A DNA stretch of 64,000 bases from positions 3,773,501 to 3,837,500 of the forward strand of contig NZ_CP035417.1 of NCBI RefSeq assembly GCF_004123675.1, read 5' to 3'. The notes under the pieces were generated by a model. The model searched no databases and had not been told where the DNA came from. It saw only the letters and a list, made by a program, of their open reading frames with translations. Source of the stretch: Leisingera sp. NJS204. GTDB lineage: Bacteria > Pseudomonadota > Alphaproteobacteria > Rhodobacterales > Rhodobacteraceae. Made by a program: the position numbers and the translations under genes. Below are positions 35,733 through 44,689 of the stretch, piece by piece (position 1 is the stretch's first letter; each line of letters starts with the position of its first letter).

Positions 35733-36152
35733 ATGATCCACGTTAACGCGCAAATCACCCTGCAGGATTGGGAACTCACCGAAAGCTTTGTCCGTGCCTC
35801 CGGCCCCGGCGGGCAGAATGTGAACAAGGTGGCCACTGCGGTGGAATTGCGGTTCGAGGCCGAACGCTCACCGGCGCTGGTGCCTGCGGTCAAGAACCGG
35901 CTGAAACGGCTGGCCGGGCGCCGCTGGACCAAGGAAGGCGCGATCATCCTGCAATGCGACGAGACCCGGTCGCAGCAGCGCAACCGCGAAATCGTACGCG
36001 AGCGGCTGGCCGAGCTGGTGCGCAAGGCGCTGGTGGCGCCCAAGCGGCGCATTGCCACCAAACCCACACGCGGCTCGGTCAAGCGGCGGCTGGAGGCCAA
36101 GAAACAGCGCGGCGGCCTGAAAGCGACGCGCGGTAAAATCGACCCGGATTGA
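35733..36152 (+). CDS. arfB: Alternative ribosome-rescue factor ArfB (peptidyl-tRNA hydrolase)
   Basis: A 139-residue release-factor-like protein that frees ribosomes stalled at the ends of broken messages. It has the catalytic GGQ in ASGPGGQNVNKVATAVELRF, the domain-3 fold of release factors, and a long basic C-terminal tail (KKQRGGLKATRGK) that enters the empty mRNA channel. Length fits ArfB/YaeJ. The ATG at 35733 follows closely after the terminator of the small ORF element, and the SDR operon starts 67 bases downstream. Confidence 0.93.
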   Translation: MIHVNAQITLQDWELTESFVRASGPGGQNVNKVATAVELRFEAERSPALVPAVKNRLKRLAGRRWTKEGAIILQCDETRSQQRNREIVRERLAELVRKALVAPKRRIATKPTRGSVKRRLEAKKQRGGLKATRGKIDPD

Positions 36153-36219
36153 TCCGGCGGATTGCACCCGCCGTCCGCTCCGCCCATGCTGCTGGCAAAA
36201 CAGCAGGGAGGATAAGAAC

Positions 36220-36966
36220 ATGCGGCTGGACGGAAAAACCGCCATTGTGACCGGCGGCGCCTCGGGTTTTGGCGCCGGGATCGCACGCAAGTTCCTGGCT
36301 GAGGGCGCCCGGGTGATGATTGCTGACATCAATGGTGCCGCGGCAGCGGAAATGGCCGCAGAGCTGGGCAGCAACGCCACCGCCCGGACAGTGGATGTCT
36401 CCGACAGCGCCTCGGTCAATGCCATGGCAGAGGCCGCCCTGGAGGCCTTTGGACAGCTGGACATCCTGATCAACAATGCCGGCGTCACCCATTTGCCCGC
36501 GCCGCTGGAAGACATCAGCGAGGAAGATTTCGACCGGGTGCTAGGCGTCAACGTCAAATCCGTCTACCTGACAGCCCGCGCCCTGGTGCCGCATATGAAG
36601 GCGCGCCAGACCGGCGCGATCCTGAATGTCGCCTCCACCGCCGGTGTCTCGCCGCGCCCCAGCCTCAACTGGTACAACGCCTCCAAGGGCTGGATGATCA
36701 CTGCCACCAAAACCATGGCCGTGGAATTGGCGCCGCATGGCGTGCGGGTCAATGCGATTAATCCGGTGGCGGGGGAAACGCCGCTGCTGAAAACCTTCAT
36801 GGGTGAAGACACCCCGGAAATGCGCGCCAAATTCCTATCCACCATCCCGATCGGCCGGTTTTCCACGCCTGAGGACATGGGCAACGCGGCTTGCTTCCTG
36901 TGTTCGGACGAGGCGGGTATGGTGACCGGTGTTGCGATGGAAGTGGACGGAGGACGCTGCATATGA
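36220..36966 (+). CDS. SDR family oxidoreductase
   Basis: A 248-residue NAD(P)-dependent dehydrogenase. The Rossmann motif is TGGASGFGAGIA, NNAG appears near residue 90, and the catalytic Ser-Tyr-Lys set is NVAST...WYNASKG. The C-terminus ends MEVDGGRCI, a typical SDR closing. The cofactor-binding acidic residue after beta-2 (ADINGA) suggests NAD preference. The end overlaps the cupin start by ATGA. Substrate unknown. Confidence 0.92.
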   Translation: MRLDGKTAIVTGGASGFGAGIARKFLAEGARVMIADINGAAAAEMAAELGSNATARTVDVSDSASVNAMAEAALEAFGQLDILINNAGVTHLPAPLEDISEEDFDRVLGVNVKSVYLTARALVPHMKARQTGAILNVASTAGVSPRPSLNWYNASKGWMITATKTMAVELAPHGVRVNAINPVAGETPLLKTFMGEDTPEMRAKFLSTIPIGRFSTPEDMGNAACFLCSDEAGMVTGVAMEVDGGRCI

Positions 36967-37316
36967 AGACCGTGAACCTGAGCGAAAAACTGGCAATGTT
37001 TTCCAGCCATTGGGACCCGCATGTGGTGGCGGATTATAACGGCAACGACGTGATGGTGGTGAAATTCCAGGGGGAATTTCCGTTCCATGTTCACGCCGGT
37101 ACCGATGACTTCTTCCTCGTGCTTGAGGGCGAAATGCTGATGGACATCGAAGGTGAGCCACCACAGGCCGTATGCGCGGGCGAGTTGTTTGTGGTGCCCA
37201 AAGGCGTCAGCCACCGCCCCCGCGCCGAGCAAGAATGCAAGGTGCTGCTGATCGAACCCAAGGGTGAGCCGAACTCAGGCGACCCGGAAACTGCAGCCCC
37301 CAAGCCGCGGATCTGA
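36963..37316 (+). CDS. Cupin domain protein coupled to the SDR
   Basis: A 117-residue cupin. The first motif is FPFHVHAGTDDFFLVLEGEM (two His and the Glu), the second half VVPKGVSHRPRAEQECKVLL (third His). It is joined to the SDR by an ATGA overlap, so the two are made together, which suggests action on one substrate. The C-terminal 15 residues are Pro/Ala-rich and probably disordered. The next gene follows after about 80 bases that hold a short GC-rich repeat-like segment. Confidence 0.88.
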   Translation: MKTVNLSEKLAMFSSHWDPHVVADYNGNDVMVVKFQGEFPFHVHAGTDDFFLVLEGEMLMDIEGEPPQAVCAGELFVVPKGVSHRPRAEQECKVLLIEPKGEPNSGDPETAAPKPRI

Positions 37317-37398
37317 CGCCGCGCTTTCATCTTTCCCAAAATACTCCCGCCGGAGGCAGCGCGCCCCAGCGCGCTTCATGCAAGAAGGACTTCTCACC

Positions 37399-38421
37399 AT
37401 GCTTCCCGGCCCTCGAAATCTGATCACCGATGTCCCCGGCATCCTGGTTGGCAATGCGCAGGACAGCGCGCTGAAATCCGGTGTCACGGTGCTAACAGCG
37501 GATCAGCCCTTCACCGCATCGGTGCATGTGATGGGCGGTGCGCCGGGAACGCGGGAGACCGATCTGCTGGCGCCGGACAAATCAGTTGCCAAGATCGACG
37601 CGCTGCTTCTTTCCGGCGGCTCGGCCTTTGGTCTTGATGCCTGTTCCGGGGTGATGGACGCGCTGCACAGTCAGGGCCACGGTTTTCCGGTTGGCCCGGC
37701 GCGGGTGCCGCTGGTCCCGGGCGCGATCCTGTTTGATCTGCTGAACGGCGGGCAGAAGGACTGGGGTGAAAATCCCTACCGCGCCCTGGGCCGAGCGGCG
37801 TTCGAAGCCGCGGCAGATACCTTTGATCTTGGTACCTATGGTGCGGGCACCGGCGCGCTGACCGCTATGGTCAAGGGCGGGCTGGGATCGGCCTCGCTGG
37901 TGCTGGACAGCGGCATGACCGTGGGCGCGCTGGTGGCCGCCAACCCGCTGGGCGCCGTCACCACGCCGGGTGAGCGGCATTTCTGGGCGGCGCCGTTTGA
38001 AATCGGGGATGAATTCGGCGGATTGGGCCCGGATCCATCCGCCGGGCTGGGCCGCAGTCCGGAGAGCCGCAAACTGGCCGCCATGCAGAAGCTGGGCGGC
38101 GCCCCGATGCCGCAAGAGCGCGCCAATACCACCATCGCCATCGTCGCCACAGATGCCGCACTCAGCAAGGCGCAGTGCCAGCGCCTGGCCACTGCCGCCC
38201 ATGACGGCATCGGCCGCGCAATTGTCCCCGCCCATGCCCCCGGCGACGGCGATCTGGTCTTTGCCGCCAGCACCGGCGCCCGCGCCCTGGAAAACCCGGA
38301 TGCGGACCTTGGACCGGTCTGCCATGCCGCAGCGCTGTGCCTTAGCCGTGCCATTGCCCGTGCCGTCTCACACGCCCGCCCGGACGCTGGCGATCTGCTG
38401 CCCTGCTGGGCGGCGCCATAA
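37399..38421 (+). CDS. P1 family peptidase (DmpA-like aminopeptidase)
   Basis: A 340-residue self-processing hydrolase of the DmpA/OAT fold. Landmarks are NLITDVPGILVGNAQD, ALLLSGGSAFGLDACSGV and RERANTTIAIVATDAALSKAQ-like text (PQERANTTIAIVATD), where the Thr/Ser nucleophile of the family is expected (N-T-T). DmpA enzymes release N-terminal amino acids, including D-amino acids and beta-peptides. The ATG at 37399 has AAGAAGGA upstream; an in-frame extension to 37264 was rejected because it overlaps the cupin gene. Confidence 0.88.
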   Translation: MLPGPRNLITDVPGILVGNAQDSALKSGVTVLTADQPFTASVHVMGGAPGTRETDLLAPDKSVAKIDALLLSGGSAFGLDACSGVMDALHSQGHGFPVGPARVPLVPGAILFDLLNGGQKDWGENPYRALGRAAFEAAADTFDLGTYGAGTGALTAMVKGGLGSASLVLDSGMTVGALVAANPLGAVTTPGERHFWAAPFEIGDEFGGLGPDPSAGLGRSPESRKLAAMQKLGGAPMPQERANTTIAIVATDAALSKAQCQRLATAAHDGIGRAIVPAHAPGDGDLVFAASTGARALENPDADLGPVCHAAALCLSRAIARAVSHARPDAGDLLPCWAAP

Positions 38422-38530
38422 GGGTCCGCAACTTCCTGCCATGACTTTGATGCGCGTCAAACTGCCGGTTGACACCGCCGGCTATTGGATCATGAGTCAA
38501 ACCTGCCAACTCAAAACCGGAGCAAGCAAT

Positions 38531-38992
38531 ATGAAACCTCTCGTAACAGCCGCCATTTTCGGCCTCCTCGCCGCCCCTGCCTTTGCCGAAGGCGACCCGG
38601 CCAAGGGGGAAAAGGGGTTTAATAAATGCAAATCCTGCCACATGGTCGTCTCGGACGACGGCGATGTGATTGTTAAGGGCGGCAAGACCGGCCCGAACCT
38701 GTGGGGACTGGCAGGCCGCGCGGCCGGCAGCACCGAAGGCTTCAAATACAGTAAGGACCTGGTTGCGGCAGGCGAAGCCGGGCTTGTCTGGGACGAAGCG
38801 AAATTCGTCGGCTTCACCACCGACCCCAAGAAATTCCTGCAGGCTGAAACCGGCAACGCCAAAGCCAAGTCAAAAATGTCCTTCCGTCTGAAGAAGGGCG
38901 GCGAGGATATCTTTGCTTTCCTGGCCAGCCACGGCCCGGCGCCGGCTGAAGAACCCGCCGCGGAAGAAAACGCGGAAGCCGCTTCCGAGTAA
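38531..38992 (+). CDS. Cytochrome c (c2/c550-like)
   Basis: A 153-residue periplasmic electron carrier. The signal peptide MKPLVTAAIFGLLAAPAFA is followed directly by the heme site [20 protein letters not shown] is a heme-pocket loop, and SKMSFRLKK probably carries the axial Met. The C-terminal 20 residues are Ala/Glu-rich and likely flexible. The gene stands alone and ends at a strong terminator. It may feed electrons to oxidases or denitrification enzymes such as Nap, but nothing in the neighbourhood fixes the partner. Confidence 0.9.
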   Translation: MKPLVTAAIFGLLAAPAFAEGDPAKGEKGFNKCKSCHMVVSDDGDVIVKGGKTGPNLWGLAGRAAGSTEGFKYSKDLVAAGEAGLVWDEAKFVGFTTDPKKFLQAETGNAKAKSKMSFRLKKGGEDIFAFLASHGPAPAEEPAAEENAEAASE

Positions 38993-39019
38993 GGCCGGAT
39001 TTTCCGGCAGCACGGCCAC

Positions 39020-39049
39020 AAAGCCGCGGCATTTTCGCCGCGGCTTTTC
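39020..39049 (+). terminator. Intrinsic terminator after cytochrome c
   Basis: The perfect stem aaagccgcgg/ccgcggcttt with an 8-base loop is followed by a short T-containing stretch (ttttcg). It lies about 30 bases after the cytochrome stop. Confidence 0.85.
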
Positions 39050-39145
39050 GCGTAATTGCTTTCGTAACCCGCAAAGGTTAGCGGTAGGAGCCAGGCCATC
39101 GCAGTTGCGGCAGGCCGCGCCAGAAAAAACCGTCACGGACACAGC

Positions 39146-39688
39146 ATGAGCCACATGATCCCCGCCTGGGTGAACGGCGATTTGACACCTGTTGACAAGC
39201 TCGCCGCGCATGAGCGCGGGCTGAAACACAAGGCGGTCTCCGTTTTTGTGGTGAAAGGCGTGGAAATCCTGATGCAGCGCCGGGCAATGGGGAAGTACCA
39301 CACCCCCGGCCTCTGGGCGAACACCTGCTGCACCCATCCGATGTGGGACGAGCAGCCCTCGGCCTGTGCCGTGCGGCGGATGCAGGAAGAGCTGGGCCTG
39401 ACCGGCCTCTATCCTGAGTTCCGCCATCACCTGGAATACCGCGCCGATGTCGGCAACGGCCTGGTCGAGCATGAGGCAGTGGATGTGTTCCTGGCCCATG
39501 CCCACCGCCCCTTGACCATCACCCCAAACCCGGACGAAGTCATGGAGACCCGCTGGGTCGATTACCATGACCTTCTGGCCGAAGTCAGCCGCCACCCGGA
39601 ACGGTTCACGCCCTGGCTGAAAATCTATCTGCACAATTATGCCGATGTGATCTTTGGCCCCGACCTGATCATCGGCGGCCGGCGCTGA
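39146..39688 (+). CDS. idi: Isopentenyl-diphosphate delta-isomerase, type I
   Basis: A 180-residue Nudix enzyme that interconverts IPP and DMAPP for isoprenoid and carotenoid synthesis. The family features are WANTCCTHP (catalytic Cys), RRMQEELGLTG of the Nudix helix, and HEAVDVF with the catalytic Glu. Length is normal. There are no bch, crt or mevalonate genes nearby, so it is a stand-alone supplement to the MEP pathway in this locus. Confidence 0.95.
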   Translation: MSHMIPAWVNGDLTPVDKLAAHERGLKHKAVSVFVVKGVEILMQRRAMGKYHTPGLWANTCCTHPMWDEQPSACAVRRMQEELGLTGLYPEFRHHLEYRADVGNGLVEHEAVDVFLAHAHRPLTITPNPDEVMETRWVDYHDLLAEVSRHPERFTPWLKIYLHNYADVIFGPDLIIGGRR

Positions 39689-39766
39689 CCATTTACCCTT
39701 TCCGCCAGCTTGCTCCCTGCCGCGCGCCGTGGTTATCTGCCCGTGCAATTAGGGAGTATACTTATT

Positions 39767-41023
39767 ATGTCCATCCTCATCGCGGGCGGCGGCATTGCAG
39801 GGCTGACACTGGGGCTGACGCTGCATCAGATCGGGGTCCCATTTCAGATTTATGAGGCAGTCCGCGGCCTGAAACCGCTGGGTGTTGGCATCAACCTGCA
39901 GCCCAACGCGGTGCGGGAGCTGTTCGATTTAGGGCTGAAGGCAGAACTGGACGCGATTGCTGTCCGGACCCGGCAGCTGGGATTTTACAGCAAGCTTGGC
40001 AAAACGATCTGGGAGGAACCGCGCGGTACACGCGCCGGCTATGACTGGCCGCAGTATTCGGTGCACCGTGGCGCGCTGCAGATGATGCTCTACCGGACCC
40101 TGGTGGAGCGCGCGGGGACGGGCTGTTTTAAGACCGGCGCACGGGCGGCAGGGTTTGAGAATACGGCAGAAGGTGCTGCGCTGCTGCTGGCGGACGGGCA
40201 ACGGGTCGAAGGATCGCTGGTGGTGGCGGCAGACGGCATCCATTCCGCCCTGCGCGCGCAGATTGTGCCGGGTGAGGGCGCGCCTGTCTGGAACGGCCGT
40301 ATCCTGTGGCGGGCCACCGCCCGCGCGCCTGCCTTCAAGGGCGGCGCGGCGATGGCGATGATCGGCAATGATCATCTTCGGCTGGTGGCCTACCCGATCT
40401 CGGCGCCGGACGCCGATGGCCGCGTCACAATGAACTGGATCGCCGAGAAGAGCTTTGATCCTTCCGCCCCATGGCGCCGGGAAGACTGGAACCGGCCTGC
40501 GGATATCACTGAGTTCCTGCCGGATTTCGCAGCCTGGCGGTTTGATTGGATAGACGTGCCCGCCCTGATCCGCGGTGCCGGGACGGTCTATGAATACCCG
40601 ATGGTGGACCGCAACCCGCTGGAGCGCTGGACGACCGGCAACGTGTCTCTGATGGGTGACGCTGCCCATCCGACCTATCCGGTAGGATCAAACGGCGCCA
40701 GCCAGGCCATTGTGGACGCGCGGGTGATCGGCACCAGGCTGCTGAAGCACGGGGTGAACGCTGGCGCTTTGCAAGCCTATGAAGCAGAAGTGCGCCCCGT
40801 CACGACGGCTGTAGGTCTGGCAAACCGCGCTGGCGGCGGACCGGACGGGGTGCTGCAGCGGGTCGAGGATCTCTGCGGCGGCGACTTCGGGGACATCAGC
40901 GAGGTGATCCCGCAGGCGGAGCTGGCCGCCCATGCCGCCAAATACAAATCCATAGCGGGCTTCTCCATCGAAGAGCTGAACGCCCGCGCCCCGACCCTCC
41001 CGGCAGGCGCGCGCATCAGCTGA
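39767..41023 (+). CDS. FAD-dependent monooxygenase (UbiH/salicylate-hydroxylase type)
   Basis: A 418-residue class A flavoprotein. The FAD-binding fingerprint GGGIAGLTLGLTLH is at the N-terminus. The DG motif is VVAADGIHSALRAQIV, and the GD motif is LMGDAAHPTYPVGSNGASQAI. These place it with hydroxylases that use NAD(P)H and O2 on aromatic or similar substrates. AGGGAG precedes the ATG at 39767. It is not in an evident operon; its substrate is unknown. It converges with glpK across a family 1 repeat. Confidence 0.85.
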   Translation: MSILIAGGGIAGLTLGLTLHQIGVPFQIYEAVRGLKPLGVGINLQPNAVRELFDLGLKAELDAIAVRTRQLGFYSKLGKTIWEEPRGTRAGYDWPQYSVHRGALQMMLYRTLVERAGTGCFKTGARAAGFENTAEGAALLLADGQRVEGSLVVAADGIHSALRAQIVPGEGAPVWNGRILWRATARAPAFKGGAAMAMIGNDHLRLVAYPISAPDADGRVTMNWIAEKSFDPSAPWRREDWNRPADITEFLPDFAAWRFDWIDVPALIRGAGTVYEYPMVDRNPLERWTTGNVSLMGDAAHPTYPVGSNGASQAIVDARVIGTRLLKHGVNAGALQAYEAEVRPVTTAVGLANRAGGGPDGVLQRVEDLCGGDFGDISEVIPQAELAAHAAKYKSIAGFSIEELNARAPTLPAGARIS

Positions 41024-41175
41024 GGCCTGCCTGCGGCCAGCCGCGGGTCAAGGGCGGCACAGCCGCCGTGCCGCAGGCACGGTTCACCCTTGAGGCGCGG
41101 ATGGCCGCTATCACCCTGGAATGGGCGCGTTTAAGGGCAGTTCTGACCTTGAACCGCTTCTCAGCAAAGGGAAAA

Positions 41176-41245
41176 CGCCGCGCAAAGCGCGGCGCTACGC
41201 CCAACTGTGAGGCGCATTCGCAGAATGTGGCGGAACAGGCGGGAG
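41176..41245 (+). repeat. Dispersed palindromic repeat, family 1, copy F
   Basis: Stem cgccgcgc-aaa-gcgcggcg, then tacgcccaac, the imperfect hairpin gcattcgcagaatgtg, and tail gaacaggcgggagc. It lies between the convergent FAD monooxygenase and glpK genes, just past the glpK stop. Confidence 0.75.
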
Positions 41246-41268
41246 CGCCCTGCCCTGCCCGCCTGACG

Positions 41269-42759
41269 TCAAACCCCGATCACCGCCTGAACCGCGCGCT
41301 GCCAGCGCGCATAAGCCGCCTGCCGCGCCGCAGGCTGCATCAGCGGCGCAAACTGGCGGTCTAGCTTCCAGGTGTCGGCGAACCCCGTCTGATCCGGATA
41401 GATCCCGGCCCGCATCCCCGCCAGCCAAGCGGCGCCAAGTGCTGTGGTTTCCTGCATCACCGGGCGGTCGACGGCGGCACCCAGGATGTCCGACAGGCTC
41501 TGCATCGCCCAGTCGCTGGCGCTCATGCCGCCATCGACACGCAGGGTCACGGTGTGGTGGCTGTCGTCCTCCCAGTCGGCACGCATCGCCTCATAAAGAT
41601 CGCGGGTCTGGTAGGCGACGCTTTGCAGCGCGGCGCGGGCAAATTCCGCCGGGCCGGAGTTGCGGCTGAGGCCGAACATGCCGCCACGGCAGTCCGGCTC
41701 CCAGTAAGGGGCGCCAAGACCGGTGAAGGCGGGCACCAGGATCACGTCCTGTCCCGGATCGGCCCGCAGCGCCAGCTCGCCCGACTGCGACGCCTCTTCA
41801 ATGATACCCAGCCCGTCGCGCAGCCATTGCACCGCGGCGCCGGCGATGAAGATCGAACCTTCCAGCGCATAGGTCGGCTTGCCATCGAGCTGATAGGCGA
41901 TGGTGGTCAGCATCCGGTTCTTCGACACCACCGGTTCGTCGCCGGTGTTCAAAAGGGCAAAGCAGCCGGTGCCATAGGTGGATTTCATCATTCCCGGCTG
42001 GAAACAGGCCTGGCCGATGGTGGCTGCCTGCTGGTCGCCGGCCACGCCCAGGATCGGCACAGCGCCGCCCAGGATCTCCGGGTCGGTGGTGCCGAAATCT
42101 GCGGCGCTGTCCTTAACCTCCGGCAGCATCTGCTGCGGCACATCCAGCAGATCGCTGATGGTGCGGCTCCAGCGGCCCTTGCGGATGTCATACATCAGCG
42201 TCCGCGCGGCGTTGGTGGCGTCGGTGACGTGCGAGGCACCGCCGGTCAGCCGCCAGATCAGAAAGGTATCCACCGTGCCGAACAGCAGATCGCCCGCCGC
42301 CGCCCGCTCGCGCGCGCCGGGCACCATGTCGAGGATCCACTTCACCTTGGTGCCGGAGAAATAGGGATCGAGCAGCAGCCCGGTGCGGTCGGCCACCATC
42401 TCAGCCTGGCCATCCTGGCGCAGCTGCTCGCAAATGGCGGCAGTGCGGCGGTCCTGCCAGACAATGGCGTTGTGAATGGCTTTGCCGCTGGTCTTATCCC
42501 AGACCACGGTGGTTTCGCGCTGGTTGGTGATGCCAATGCCCGCGATGTCCGCGGCAGACACATCCAGCTCCGCCATCACCTTGCGGCAGACGGCGATAGT
42601 GGTCTCCCAGATCTCTTCCGGGTCATGCTCCACCCAGCCTGCCTGCGGGTAGTGCTGGGTGAACTCCTGCTGCGCGCTGCCCGCGACCTGCATTCCCGCA
42701 TCAAACAGGATTGCCCGGGTCGACGTGGTGCCCTGATCAATTGCCAGAATATAGGTCAT
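41269..42759 (-). CDS. glpK: Glycerol kinase
   Basis: A 496-residue FGGY kinase that makes glycerol-3-phosphate. The N-terminus [18 protein letters not shown] is the phosphate-binding loop, [13 protein letters not shown] follows, and the late signature [17 protein letters not shown] is an FGGY motif. Length is typical. No glpF or glpD is adjacent. It converges with the FAD monooxygenase and lies 67 bases downstream of panC on the same strand; whether they share a promoter is not evident. Confidence 0.96.
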   Translation of the reverse strand: MTYILAIDQGTTSTRAILFDAGMQVAGSAQQEFTQHYPQAGWVEHDPEEIWETTIAVCRKVMAELDVSAADIAGIGITNQRETTVVWDKTSGKAIHNAIVWQDRRTAAICEQLRQDGQAEMVADRTGLLLDPYFSGTKVKWILDMVPGARERAAAGDLLFGTVDTFLIWRLTGGASHVTDATNAARTLMYDIRKGRWSRTISDLLDVPQQMLPEVKDSAADFGTTDPEILGGAVPILGVAGDQQAATIGQACFQPGMMKSTYGTGCFALLNTGDEPVVSKNRMLTTIAYQLDGKPTYALEGSIFIAGAAVQWLRDGLGIIEEASQSGELALRADPGQDVILVPAFTGLGAPYWEPDCRGGMFGLSRNSGPAEFARAALQSVAYQTRDLYEAMRADWEDDSHHTVTLRVDGGMSASDWAMQSLSDILGAAVDRPVMQETTALGAAWLAGMRAGIYPDQTGFADTWKLDRQFAPLMQPAARQAAYARWQRAVQAVIGV

Positions 42760-42826
42760 CGGCTGCCCTCCAGTCTCCTCTGACCGGGGAGCATAAACGC
42801 AAAAGTGTTACCGCTGCCAGCCCCTA

Positions 42827-43699
42827 CTAAGGATTTAGTTGAGGAACTTCGATATTATCGATCAGCCGGACGCCATCCATCCAGGCGGCGGCCAGCAGAC
42901 GGGCGGGACGGGAGGGGCTGTCCAGCGCCTCCAGCGTCTGAGCGCAGCGCAGGTCGAAGTATTCCACGTCGCCGAATCCTGCCTCTGCCAGTGTCTGGCG
43001 CGCAGCAGTCTCCAGCGGCGCCCAGGCTCCGCCCGCTGATGCCTTGGCGGCGGCTACCCGCATCGCGGCATTCAGCGCTGCCGCCTTGGCAAGCCTGTCC
43101 TTTGGCAGCAGCAGATTGCGCGAGGACATGGCAAGGCCCGACGCCTCGCGCACGGTTTCGCAGCCGATAACCTCGATCGGGATATCTAGATCCCGTGCCA
43201 TGCGGGTCACCACCATCAGCTGCTGGTAATCCTTCTGGCCGAAAAACGCCTTATCCGCGCTGGTTTGCAAAAACAGCTTGGCCACAACCGTTGCCACCCC
43301 GTCGAAATGACCGGGGCGGAATGGACCTTCCATCACGTCCGTAATGCTGCCGGCGACCGAGACATTGGTGGCGTAACCCTCCGGGTAGATCTGGTCCGGG
43401 TCCGGGACATAGATCAGATCCACCCCCAGATGTGCGAGCTTTTGCGCGTCGTCAGCTTCAGTCCGGGGGTAGTTTTCCAGGTCTTCCGGCTTGTTGAACT
43501 GCTTGGGGTTCACGAAGATGGTCACGATCACCCGGTCGCAGGACTGTTTGGCCGCTGCGGCCAGTGACAGATGGCCGGCGTGCAGCGCGCCCATGGTCGG
43601 GACCAGGCCGATGGTTTCGCCGGCACGGCGCCATGCGGCTGTCTTGGCGCGCAGATCAGACAGGCGGCGCAGGATCGGTGCGGTCATGTCGGCAGTCAT
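42827..43699 (-). CDS. panC: Pantothenate synthetase
   Basis: A 290-residue enzyme joining pantoate and beta-alanine with ATP to give pantothenate, on the route to coenzyme A. The HIGH-like motif is [11 protein letters not shown], and [15 protein letters not shown] and GLAMSSRN (the KMSKS-like loop) follow. It overlaps panB by ATGA (43696-43699), so the two are translated in order. The ATG at 43699 is used; an internal ATG at 43687 is possible. Confidence 0.96.
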   Translation of the reverse strand: MTADMTAPILRRLSDLRAKTAAWRRAGETIGLVPTMGALHAGHLSLAAAAKQSCDRVIVTIFVNPKQFNKPEDLENYPRTEADDAQKLAHLGVDLIYVPDPDQIYPEGYATNVSVAGSITDVMEGPFRPGHFDGVATVVAKLFLQTSADKAFFGQKDYQQLMVVTRMARDLDIPIEVIGCETVREASGLAMSSRNLLLPKDRLAKAAALNAAMRVAAAKASAGGAWAPLETAARQTLAEAGFGDVEYFDLRCAQTLEALDSPSRPARLLAAAWMDGVRLIDNIEVPQLNP

Positions 43700-44526
43700 C
43701 CTTTGGAGGGCGCCTGATCGGCAAACACATGCTCAGCCGCCGGGAAGCTGCGGGCACGGACCTCGGCGGCGTATTCGGCAATACCAGCCTCGGCCAGCGG
43801 GCCAAGATCGGCGTAGCGTTTCACGAACTTCGGCTTGAAGGCGGTGAAAAAGCCCAGCATGTCGTCGACCACCAGGATCTGCCCGTCGCAGCCGGCACTG
43901 GCGCCGATGCCGATGGTGGGGATTGCCACTTCGGCGGTGATCTTGTCGGCCAGTTTCTGCGGTACCTTTTCCAGCACCACGGAAAACGCGCCGGCATCGG
44001 CCACCGCACGGGCATCGGCCAGCACGGCGTCGGCTTGCGTATCGCGGCCCTGCACCTTGTAGCCGCCCAGCGTGTTGATGGACTGCGGTGTAAGACCGAT
44101 ATGCGCCATTACCGGAATGCCGCGCCTGACCAGAAAGCGGATGGTTTCGGCCATCCCGACGCCACCCTCCAGCTTGACCGCGGCGCAGCCGGTTTCCGCC
44201 ATCAGCCGGGCGGCATTGCGGAATGCCTGCTGCGGGCTTTCTTCATAAGACCCGAAGGGCATGTCGATCACCAGCATCGCCTGTTCCAGACCACGCGCCA
44301 CCGCCTGGCCGTGCAGGATCATCATCTCCATCGTCACGCCCAGGGTGGAGGTGAGCCCATGCAGCACCATGCCAACGCTGTCGCCGACCAGCACAAAGTC
44401 GCAATGGGCGTCCATCAACCGCGCCATCGGCGTGGTATAGGCTGTCAGGCTTACCAAAGGGGTGCCGCCCTTGCGGGCCCGGAGGTCTTCGGCGTTGGGC
44501 GCCTGTTTCTTGGCTGTTGCGCTCAT
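43696..44526 (-). CDS. panB: 3-methyl-2-oxobutanoate hydroxymethyltransferase
   Basis: A 276-residue TIM-barrel enzyme that makes ketopantoate from 2-ketoisovalerate. Features are [28 protein letters not shown] (metal-binding Asp), MPFGSY and KLEGG. It is the first gene of a panBC pair and is divergent from the solute-binding protein gene; the 163-base gap carries both promoters but no motif I can name. Confidence 0.96.
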   Translation of the reverse strand: MSATAKKQAPNAEDLRARKGGTPLVSLTAYTTPMARLMDAHCDFVLVGDSVGMVLHGLTSTLGVTMEMMILHGQAVARGLEQAMLVIDMPFGSYEESPQQAFRNAARLMAETGCAAVKLEGGVGMAETIRFLVRRGIPVMAHIGLTPQSINTLGGYKVQGRDTQADAVLADARAVADAGAFSVVLEKVPQKLADKITAEVAIPTIGIGASAGCDGQILVVDDMLGFFTAFKPKFVKRYADLGPLAEAGIAEYAAEVRARSFPAAEHVFADQAPSKG

Positions 44527-44689
44527 GGCTTCCTGTCCGCAGTTCGAATAGCGCCCGGATTACCAATTAACGCCGCGTGCTTCCAGTGCGCGAAATGCCG
44601 CCCGCCCTTGATTACGCTCGGGAAACAGGGAAACTCGTTTCCAATAGGCGCCATTACAGGCCCGTATTTTGCACACAGGGAGATTTCAG

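Noticed and set aside
41554-42783. Plus-strand open frame opposite glpK
   Set aside because: Antisense shadow; the glycerol kinase frame holds all the family motifs.
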